64,000 bases of DNA from Echinometra lucunter (Eukaryota > Echinodermata > Echinoidea > Camarodonta > Echinometridae): NCBI GenBank assembly GCA_029962745.1, contig CM057169.1, forward strand, positions 20,242,143 to 20,306,142, in the 5' to 3' direction. Under the pieces are notes generated by a model, which was not told the origin of the DNA, did not search any database, and worked only from the letters and a program-made list of their open reading frames with translations. Of the stretch, positions 11,001-23,000 are shown piece after piece; position 1 is the stretch's first letter; each line of letters starts with the position of its first letter. A program made the translations under genes and the position numbers.

Positions 11001-14000
11001 TTACGTAACACTCACAGAATAATACAGGCACTCATGTACAGTAACCTGTTGCACTCATTCCATCTATCCACCCACTAGATGAAAGCAGTTCTTTCCTTAT
11101 GTTTTCTAAATTGTAAATGACCAGCCCTAAATTTCGCTTTCGTATATTCTTCAACCTTGTAAATACCTTGTTTATTTTTCATTATCGATTTGAGGAAATA
11201 TCCGACTTCATTGTTCATGCCATTATTTATTTCTGATTTTTTTTTCTGCCTTCTTCTTTTTGTTTTACTTTTGTTTTGTTTCGCTCTTTTTTTTCAAATT
11301 ACAATATCCGAGTCAGTAGGGGGGAAAAAAGTCCATTCGACCTCTAAGGTAACTTTTACACCAACTAATAAAACGTGAGATTATGTTGATAACACAACCA
11401 TTGAAAATTTGAGCGATTATGGGTTAAGGAAAATTGAGGGGGAAAAAAGCAAAGAAATCTACATACACATCTTTATAACGTACACTTATTGATTAATATA
11501 TCTTGAAAGTAAATCCATGCAATTTGCTGCTGAAATTATAGGTAAATTTGCATTACTACAGGCAAAGCATTGATACTTGGGTATGCTGTGCATGTTTGCA
11601 TCTTTAGGACTTCATTACCATGATTACGACCATCTTTAGCGAGTAGTTACAACAATGTCAAGCTCCATGTTCGTTCTTTTCTTTTCTTTTTTTTTTCTGC
11701 ATTTCGACTTCGCCGTGAAAACAAGCCATCTTCGTATTGTGCACTGCTGAGTTCGATTTTCTTTCAATCTCCCTATTCCGCCCTAATTGTAAATTCATTG
11801 GGTGATGTTTCAGTGAACCGGCCTTTTTTTCCAGTATATGCTATGTATAGTATGTTGTGTGTGTTATGACACATGCTGCATTAAGGCGATTGCTCCGTTT
11901 GTCCTGATCTGACTTAGTTTTCTTTTATATTTTCCCCAAATACACAGCGGGGATGGTTTGTTCACACGCCAGTGTCGACAAACCATGTTTTCCTACATTG
12001 TTATTTCTTTTTCTGATTTTACTCTGTACATCTATTTTCTTGATAATATCTTTATCTCTTCTCTTTCCCTTTCATAATATGCTCGAAAGGTCGTACACTA
12101 AATTCCATCTTTAAGTATAAACTAGTTATGGTGTCCATACATGAATTTCACTCTTTCTTTCTTTTTTTCCTTCTTCTTCTAAAATCTCGTATAGGAATGT
12201 GCAGCCATTCCCATTTTATTTTATTTCTAACTTGAAAATAGTTGGGCTCCGCTCAGTTAAGGCATTGGCTAACTTTGTGAGTAGCTGATTAAAAAAAATT
12301 CTCAAACTAAGATGAAACATGTGAATGAGTATTTGTATTTGTACTCAAAAACCCTGAAACCAACCATAATTTGGAATGAAAAAGTGTAAGTTAGACGCAA
12401 ACGGCGATTTTATTATCCTTCGTCTCACGAGACAATCACTAAGAGGACCACTTTGCTTGAATTTGAAAATGCCGTTATGTGCCTCCCGCCGCGTGATACG
12501 CCAATACTCACAGTACGGTAAGGTGTGTCATACGCGCATGCGCACTCCTTATGTCTATTCTGTGCAACCGACCCTCGTATATTTTTCAAACATTTGTTCA
12601 CATTTTTTATATTTAAAAATACTTCCTGTGGATATTATAGTTTGAAACTTTCAGACTGGTATTTTTACACTATAACCCTTATGTGTATCCCATTTTCAAG
12701 TAACAAAACAAGATTTGTTTAAATCATAACAATGTTAATAAATGTCTTTAAGCTCGTCCTTTGTGGGTCATGACGAGTGTTATCCATTTACAGATAACTC
12801 CTTATATTACTTTTTATACTCGCACATGCACCTGCACGCAACTGCACAAGCACTTACGCATGTTTCCTTATGTATATTTCCCTTTCTGGGGTTTCAATAA
12901 TTTATCATGACGATGAATAACAATCCTGTTATGTTTGACAACGCTATAAATGAATATCCTTTTGAGAGCAAAGATTATATTCCTACTGAATTCAATGATA
13001 CATTTCAAGATGATATAGAAGATGTTAAATTGTTGCATATCAATGCTAGGAGCTTAAACAGGAATTTTGATGATCTTCAAAATCTTCTCAATTCATTAAA
13101 ACATTTTAGATTCACTGCAATTGGAATAAGTGAAACTTGGTTACACCAGTCTTCCCCACCACTGTTTAATTTACCAAACTATAATTTGGTCAGAGCTGAT
13201 CGTGTAGGTAAGAGAGGCGGTGGCGTCGCATTTTATGTAGCTAATCATTTAAATTTCAAAATTCGAAATGATATTAAATTTGATGAAACAGAAGCTCTCT
13301 TGATTGAAATTGACAATCTTCAAAGCAAAAACTTAATTTTAGGTGTAATATATAGAGCTCCTGATACTTACTTTGATCTATTTTATGATAATTTCGAGCA
13401 ATGCGTTAGCAAATTAGCAGACGAAAATAAGCAGATATATTTTCTCGGTGATTTTAAAGTTAACTTTCTTCCACTGCATCACAACAATCTCTCTAATAGG
13501 TTTCTCCAACTGATGAATACATATGGATTTTATTCTTTCATTAACAGTCCAACTAGAATTAACATACACTCTTCAACCTCAATTGATAACATATTTTCTA
13601 ATATACACGACAAAAAGATAACTGGAGGATTGCTGTATTCCGAAATATCTGACCACTTACCTATGTTTACTATATGTGGAAAATCATTGACTCGTTTTAA
13701 ACCACCACAACATATTATGTATCGGAAAGAAACCCCTCGTAATATTGAAATGTAAAACAAGATTTATTATTCATTGAATGGAATGATATCCTGAATACAA
13801 ATGATGTGAATACTGCGTATGCAAATTTTAATTCAAAGCAACAATTTTATTACAATAAAAACATTCCACTTGTAAGATATAAACGTAAACGTAATACACC
13901 TATAAACCCATGGATAACGAAAGGTATACTTAAATCTATAAAAACAAAAAACCGACTTTATAAACAACATTTTGAGGAACCCCACGGATACAAGTCTACT

Positions 14001-17000
14001 TGTTTACAAAACGTATCGTAACAAATTAGCAAAGTTAATTCGTTTTTCTCGCAAGTTACACTTTTCAAACAAATTACAAAAGGTAAAATCCAACTCAGGA
14101 GCCACATGGAAAGTTATAAAAGATATTATGGGAATAAAAAATGAGACTATACCTAAAGATAACCTTATTTTCAATGGTAACAAAATCACAGATTCTAACG
14201 ACTATGCTGATTGCTTTAATTCTTTCTTTATCAATATTGGTCCTCAACTTGCCACCCAAATTACTACTCCAAATAATGCTCATTTTACTGAATTATTTTC
14301 AGAACCGATTCAAGACTCTTTATTTTTAAAGCCGACAAACCCGAATGAAATCATTAATATTGTTAAATCATCTTCGAAATCCAAAGGTCATGATAAAATT
14401 AGTACTTCACTTTTAAAGGAAATAATCCATTTCATTGCTGATTCACTAACACACATATTTAATCAGTCTTTACAATCCGGTATTTTTCCAGACTTGTTAA
14501 AAATAGCCAATGTAACCCCAATTTTCAAAAAAGATGACCAACATGAAATCACTAATTACCGTCCTATTTCCATTCTCCCTAGTATATCAAAAATCTTAGA
14601 GAAAATTGTTTATAATAGATTACATAATTTTCTAAACTTCCATAAAATACTAAATCCAAATCAGTATGGTTTTAGAAAAAAATCATTCCACGGATCTAGC
14701 TCTGGTCCAGATATATGATAAAATTACAGAAGCCATGGCCAAAAAAGAACACATTATTGGTATTTTTTAGACCTTATAGACCATGATATATTGTTTTCCA
14801 AATTGTATTCCTGTGGTGTTAGGGGCTCAGCGCTCTTATGGTTTAGAAGTTATTTAAGCAACCGAAAACAGTATGTTACTTTCAATGGTATTAATTCACG
14901 GTCTCTTCTAATCAAATGTGGTGTCCCCCAGGGATCTATCCTGGGTCCACTTCTATCTTTATTATACGCCAATGATATAATCAATACATCATCATTGTTA
15001 TTTTCTGTCCTATTTGCAGATGACGCTAACATATTTTATTCTCATAAGAGCCTTCAGTCTCTAGAAAATACCTTGAATGCCGAATCAAAGTCTCGAAATG
15101 GTTTAAATGCAATAAACTTTCTCTCAATATTCAGAAAACCCATTTTATACATTTCAACCACAACAATAATTATGTGAATAAGAATCCAATTAATATTAAC
15201 AGTGATAGCAATACAATTGAAGAAAAGAAGAGTTCGAAATTCCTGTGTGTCATTATTGATGAGAATTTAACATGGAATGATCACATAAATCATGTTACAC
15301 TATGTATTTCTAGAGGCGTGGGAATTATTCATAAGTTAAAGTTTATGTTACCACTAGTAACTCTGTTTTTACTATAAAATACACTAATACTTCCTTACAT
15401 GACATATTGTAATATTGTTTGTACTGTGGAATTACCAAACTCAACCCTATTCTCACCTTACAAAAGCGGGCTCTTCGTATCTGTACAGGATCGTCTTATT
15501 TTTCTCATTCTGATCCACTATTCTTTAAGCTTAAAACATTGAAAGTTTCTGATCTGAATGTCATGCAAGTTGCAGTTTTTATGTTCAAATACAAAAAGAA
15601 CCAACTTCCCCCCTCATTTCAAAATTTATTTAATCTAAACAGTACAATTCACACATACCCTACCCGTATTTCTGGAAATTTTCACCTAACAAACCCAAAG
15701 TTATTAATAACTTATAAATCAATTAGACACCATGGCCCTGACTTATGGAACAATTTACCTGCAACTGTAAAAATGTGTTCCTCACTTTATTCCTTTAAAG
15801 CCACTATGAAGCGCAACCTAATATCATTGTATTCAAATCCGCCACATTGACTATACTTGTACTTATTTTATATTATTTATCTATTTTACTCTTAAATGAA
15901 TTTTGACCCTTCCTCTAATGCACTTGCACTGCACCCTCATGACCTCTTGTTAAAAACTGTGTAAATTTTACATGTCGCTTTTTTTTACCTCAGCCAGTCT
16001 GCAGGTCCCCCCAAGGTGGCTTCTTTCACGTAACTGGTATGCATGAACGGAACAGGGTCTGCATATTTAATGAGTTTGAACCTGTCAGAACACCACTTTT
16101 TAATTTGCCCTTGCTGCTCTAATACTTAATCAAATTTGATGTTTTTGGTATCTATGTAAAGATGATTAATCAATCTCTTATGTCATGTGTTTGAATGTAA
16201 TGAAAAATTTGGGAAAAGAGTTGAAAATTCTTGATCAAAAAATGATACAAAAATGATTTTTTTTCGCCTGCCAAAAGTTGCCATTTTGTAAGGCTTTTTG
16301 TAAATGAGCCCAAATAATTTTCACATGACCACAAAGCTGAATGTATATGCTTTATGAAAATACCAATTTTAACACATGATGTAATTTAATCGGGTCAAGA
16401 GCACACTTTACACAGACCAAGTGCAATTTTTCAGCCCAAAACCATAAATACTGCTCTGTGATTGGTCCATTCAGACCCCACACTCATCCTGGAATCCTAA
16501 CGGTCACTTACTGAGTCACTAAAGTTCACACTCCGTGTGTGGTAATCTTTTCAAAACAACCGCGCTGGCATGTTTCTGGTCTTATTCAGCCAATCAGAGC
16601 ACTGGATTTCATGCCGATCAAAAATCAAGAAATCTCGTCCTGAACTTCCTTGGGGAAAGTGTGCTCTTGACCCAATTAAAAGGTGCCCCACATTAAGAAT
16701 GGCATTTTGAAAAAGTACAGACTTTCAGCTTTATTTTGATGTAAATATTATTTGGTCTCAAAATAAAAAGTTTTGCACAATCTGCAAGAGAAGTGAGAGG
16801 AAGAGATTTATGTTTTGAAGCATCTTTTTACCTTGATTTACACATAATTCCCCAAATATATTATCAAAATGAATGCAAGAATGTGTAAGTGTGATATTTA
16901 CTCTTTTCAGTGGTGTATCAACCAATGATTTTACTTGATGATAAAGTAGTTAAATTCTTCCAGAAAGTCTCGTAATTCATGAGATTTGACAGGCTGGAAG

Positions 17001-20000
17001 ATTTGGCCACGAGAGCATTTACGTGAATCCTGCTTATTTACTCATTAGCATATGACCTGCAGACTGGCTGTTGAGGCCGTCGTCAACATCAAGCAGGTTG
17101 CTCATGACGACGGTCTCCTGCGTTCTGAAATTCAGTTAAATAATATTTTCATATACTTTTTTTTCATATTCAGAAAGAGATTGTAAGTGATTCATGTGTC
17201 TAAAATGTATATGTATCAAATCTATGTAATAATTGATTATGTTGTATTGTGTTGAACATGTTGAACGCAGAAATAAATTTCAAACAAACAAACTCTCGGC
17301 TCTGCAAATTGGCAACACTGATGACATCATATGCGAGCAGGTCTCCATTCACTTTGCACATGAAATTTCACATTTTCTCAATTTTCTTGGAAGTTACACA
17401 TTTTCTTACCCCATAGCCAAAGTATGTTTTGCCAAAAGCAATTCTTCTGAACATACATTGATTATGGGGTAAGAAAATGTGTAACTTCCAAGAAAACTGA
17501 GAAAATGTGAAATTTCATGTACAAAGTGAATGGAGACCTGCTCATATATGATGTCATCAGTGTTGCCAATTTGCAGATCCGAGAGTAATTTACTAGAAAA
17601 TGCAAATGAGTGTAATTTTCTTATTCTTTGACTGATTTTGCTCAGACATTTCTTTTTCAAAATGCTGTTCAAATTTATCTCCTTTTATTGAAACAGTGAA
17701 ACTTCTGGGGTGGACTTTCCCTTTAAGTATAAAAAAACCTTCATATTGTAATACTTGCATTGGCTCTTTCAAAAGTGCTAAGGCATGTGACAACACAGTT
17801 TTCAAGGCTGCTGCTTACAGTTTGCTTGTTAAATCAGTTTTTGCTGACATTATCATTATTTTTTACGTGACAATGGGATTGATATGAGAAATTTCTCAAC
17901 AATTTACAGAAATATGGTAATCCAGGTATCTAAAGAAAAATACATAAAAATGGTATTATCAAAAAACGGGATTGCCATATCATAGCATATGGCGCAATTC
18001 CAATTTCTGAAATTCCAATATACAGTACAAATAGGCCTCTATACGGCCGTGAGAGGGATCTGGTTGGAAACAATGGTACCCGAAGTGATGTGAATTGTGA
18101 CTATTTTCTCATGTGGGGCGCAGCCCTGAAGTAAATTGATCGCATGCATGTCGCTGAGGGTACCATAGCTTAACCAGAGTCTCGAAGACTGACATGACTG
18201 AGGCAGTATTATAACGTCACCTTTAGTAAAGAGTAGATTTAACTACACTTATGGGTGTTTCATAAAGCTGTTCGTAAAGTCACGAAGCCACATAAATCAC
18301 ATAAGCTAAAGGTAAAATGTGCAGACGTAGCTTAATATTACTACTACCAATAACAATGATAGTTTGAACTTGATATAGCGCTTAATATTCATGTTTACAT
18401 ACATTTTTATTGCGGAGTATGCACATTTTTGCCACAATTTAATTGAGATTACGGGAACGCTCCTTTCATGTTTGATATCAATAGTTTGGGCTATACACGG
18501 ATCGTGACGTCAGACCCCCCCCCCCCCCCCCCATTATGCTAATTTACATGAGGCCAGTGTGAATTTTATTACATGATGCGTGATGATTCTAGTTATGACA
18601 GATATAATTAATTTTTATAGGGTAGAACTCATACGCTATACATCTAACCATAAGTCGGCCCTGAAGTCACGAACTGATGTCGTCTGTATGGTGGCCCTGA
18701 AGTACGCTCGACAACAGGTCATGTGCGACGTGAATTTCGCTGCCAACTTTGAATATGTGTGTGTACACACACACACAAACACGCGCGCACGCCCACACGC
18801 ACACACTATTCACCCTCATGTATGTTATATATATAGAGAGAGATAAAATTGCCTTCCTTTTTTTCTGTTGGCCTGCTAAACGATGTTTGCCAAAAATGGA
18901 AGATGTAATTATGTTATGTTATATGGAGAAATAAATGCTTAATTACAAAAAAAAAAAAAAAAAAAAAAAACTTTGCGCCCCAGTTGCGAATTTCGCATCC
19001 CGTGTTATAAATTTCGCATCCCGTGTCATAAATTTCGCATCCCAGGTCATGAATTTCGCATCCCAGGTCATGAACTTCGCGTCATGGGTCATCAGTTTTG
19101 CATCCCAGGTCATGAATTTTGCATCCCAGGTCATGAATTTCTCATCCCGGGTCGTGAAATTCATGGCCCGGGATGCGAAATTCGCGACTGGGACGCAAAG
19201 TTCACGTCACGGGTCATGAATTTCGCATCCCGGGTCGTGAAATTCATGACCCACATGACCTATTGTCGAGTGTACTTCAGGGCCACCATACATCTGCCCA
19301 TCAGAAGGCGTTAACGGCATGCCTGTAAAAACTACCTTATAATGTCTTCACATTACAGGTTACTGGATCAACGATTTGGATCATCCATGTTTGCGAAAGT
19401 GTAAGGTTGGTCGTGAACCCATGACGTGCGAGTATCATTGGACTATTGAATCGTACTATTCCATGTCACGTGCTTGCTACCAATGTCCTTTCGAAGAGGA
19501 CGACTGTCATCGGCCGCACTGCGTACCCATGGCTGGTTATCCCAGACCCGTCTACTCGGTCAACCGTCGGCTACCCGGACCGAGTATCCAGGTAATGTTA
19601 TCACACAATCATGTCAGAGGCCGACTTTCAGATAAGCTGATTCATCTCTGCTCAGGGGAGGAGGAGCGACATTCAAACGGGGGGAGGGGGGCACCAGCGA
19701 AAAAGGGGCACTTACAAAGGGTAAACACAAGAAAGAAAAAAATATTTTTGTTGAAGGCCCTGATACAGTATTTGCATTATTAACAGACTTGATAAAAGCA
19801 ACCACAAATTCATAGGCTCTTCCATATCATTGTGTGCCCCGCGTGAGATTATTACAAGTAAGTGTGAGCAAGCTTTAAATGAAAAAAAAAAGTAGAAATA
19901 AATATCATCATTGCTTCAAAAAATTAATTAAAGATGGGGGAGGGGAGGGCCCTTCGAAGAAGAAAACGAGGGCGCTGAACAGGTTTGCAAAGGGCATTTT

Positions 20001-23000
20001 CATGGCTAAAAATGGTCACTTTTGGGTGATTCGAAGTGGGAGGGGGGGCATTAGCATTATTCTGGATTTGAATAAACAGACCTAAAATGCTGTGAGCGTT
20101 AAATTTCATTTGTTTGATAAAGAATGTATTTTAATCTTTACCATTACGTATATAAAATCACAAATATGGCAAAATGAATGCTTTAGGGTTCCTCAAAAAA
20201 CGCTAATAGATAATTCAAACAAGACAGTGGAGCCAATGCACTGCATTTTCATTCTTGATTTCTAATGGCCAAAAAAAAGGTGCTATTTGGGGTGATGTGG
20301 TAATGAAGCGCTCATTCATTTCCTTAAACGGGTATATTTCTACTTCGCCGGGGGGGGGGGGGGGGGGTCAGAAAGCTGTTCGTAAAGTTAGGAATAACTT
20401 TACGAACGACTGGTATATGGCAAGCCAAATGGGATTCTTAATCATGATAAATCGCTTCAGCATATAGGTGAAATATGCGGGTAGATTATGCTTACAAACA
20501 TTTAATTGCGAAATAAATTTTGTTACAGTTTGGTAAGTAGTCCAGCTTATTCTTTGCACCATACTCCATTGACTAATTGACTTATTTATCTGTTTATCAC
20601 CTTGACAATGACAAAGACAATACCTATGAATACCCATGACAGATTGATTATTTATGTATTCTGTACAGGTATGTGAAAATGACGTCATCAAGGTTCATGT
20701 GCATAACAGAATGCAAAATGAAGAGGCTGAAGCCATTCACTGGCATGGTTCCCATATGAGAGGCATCCAGCATATGGATGGGGTTCCTCATGTGACCCAG
20801 TGTCCGATCAGTGCGGGCCATGACTTTACATACGAGTTCACGGCAGCAGACCCTGGTAGGTATGGAAGTATATCACGAGTGTCTCTTGACAAGATTTACG
20901 ACTAACTAGATTCCATGGAGCCTTTTTATACTAATGACCCTTGTTTGAATGGCGCCGCCCCTGATTGGAATAAATTGTAAGATTATGTCCTGGAATAGGT
21001 CCTGGATTCATTTGCCCCCCCCCCACTCAGAAGCTTTGCCCCTCCCCCCCCCCCCAGTTGCCCCCCCAGAAATTTTGAGGACTGAAAAGAAAAATTATAC
21101 AGTAATTTGTAAATAAGTAGATGTTGTCATAAGCATCATATTCAAGCTGTGAAGTGCTCTAAAATACCATTTTCCGCTCTTCAAAACTTCAATTGAAAAC
21201 CATAAAAGTGGTTATTTTTTGGCTCGCTCGCTCGCTTCGCTCGCTCGTCATATTTTAAAATTTCTTTCCTAAAATGCGATTAAAAACAAGAAAAGTAGCC
21301 ATTTTTGGCTCGCTCGCTTCGCTCGCTCGTCATATTTCAGAATATTTATTCGAAAATGCGATTAAAAACCAAAAGAGCGGTTAATTTTTGTTCGCTTCGC
21401 TCGCTCACAAAATTGATATTAAAATGTGTGTAAGAGGAAAAAAAAAGTCCAAAAATTCAATTATCCCCCCCCCCCGCTCCTCAAAGTGGATTTACGCCGG
21501 CGACTAAAACTCGCGCTTCACGCTCGATTTTTCCACACACGCAAAAAAAAATTGACTGCCCCTGCCCCCAACATTTTCTTTTGCCCTCCATTTGCCCCCC
21601 CCCCCCCCACTTTAACAATCCTGGTGCCGCCACTGTTCACTTCACTCGAACTCGGAACACGAGATCCACAGTCCAGTGACGTATCCGCTAGACCACGACA
21701 CCTCTACATTATAGATATGGTTTATTGCTGTCATGTGGATAGTAAGTCTGACCGGACCCTTGTAATATTCAGGAAAGTACCTTTGTACTGTTATCCCAGG
21801 TACACACTGGTGGCATTCGCATGCTGGCAGTCATCGAGGGGACGGTGTGTTCGGTTCGTTGATTGTTCGGCAGTCTCCGGAGGACGATCCCCATCGAAAG
21901 CTGTACGATAAAGACGACCCTCGTCACGTGATCATTATCAACGAATGGGGAAAGGCCACAACCAATAATATAGATCTCGCAACTCACCACGGTGCATCAG
22001 TTGCACCGAGTGATGGCATCTTAATCAATGGAAGAGGTACCTCTTTAGGGTTCAAGATATACTTAGATAAAAACCGATATAGCGGTTAATGATATTTAGG
22101 AAGAAAAGAAATACTACTTACAGCTCTTTGCTTGATATTCAGGCTCAGAACTAAACTTATTAAGGTACCATAATTTATATTTAACACTGATTCGGAATAG
22201 AGTAAATAATGTGTTCCTAAATATACATTTGGTCCTAATGCTCACAAGAACGTTATATTATGCAATTTGTGTTAGTGGAAAATGAAATATTGTTCACAAT
22301 GGTTTTAAAGCTAATTTATTTCCTCTCCTTTTTAGGAACAAATCAAATTGTAACTCGCTCTGATAACAAAACTGCAGCCGTAGACCACCATATCGTGTAT
22401 GTCAGGTCTGGTTTTCGGTACCGCTTCCGGGTCATCGGAGCCGCGGCTGGTGTCTGCACATTAACAGTCTCAATAGACGATCATCAGCTGACAGTGATTG
22501 CGATGGATGGGGCCCCGGTGAATCCTGTTACCGTCGATAGGATTAGCGTCTTCTCTGGGGAGAGATATGATTTCGTTTTAACCGCCGATCAGCCACCAAC
22601 TAATTACTGGATTCGGGTTGCTGGAGATCTAAACTGTGCCCAATTGCAGGTTGATCAGTACAATTATTTGATTCCCTGTTAAATATTAGTGGAGCTAGTA
22701 GTGCCCCCTGTGTCACTGCCTCATATAGGCGCCTACTGAAGGACGATGATACATTGTATCACAGAAAGCATCCATCTTCGCTGTAGTTCTTTGCCATGAG
22801 GACATGGTACGAGAATATTAATGAATAAAGTGATAACACATCATACATGTTATAGGGCAAAAATTCATCCCAATGAATTGTAAGGGATTTACAAAGTCCT
22901 ACTAATTCTTTGACTCTTGGTAAGTTGCCCAAACAGGATGAAAACATTCAGGGCATTTTTTTTCTTTCATCTCGCAGATAGGTACCTACCCAATGCACAA

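Noticed and set aside
18935..19314. Heptad-repeat proteins (NFASQVM and similar) and a CRISPR-like reading of the repeats
   Set aside because: The 21-bp tandem unit has no unique spacers and opens several frames by period alone; the organism is an animal.
21641..21711. Possible tRNA gene on the minus strand
   Set aside because: Box A and box B are present but the acceptor and anticodon stems do not close; a SINE head fits better.
22260..22682. Single 140-codon frame covering laccase exon 5
   Set aside because: The 5' part is intron and the last 11 codons are read-through past a weak donor; phase with exon 6 supports splicing at 22649.
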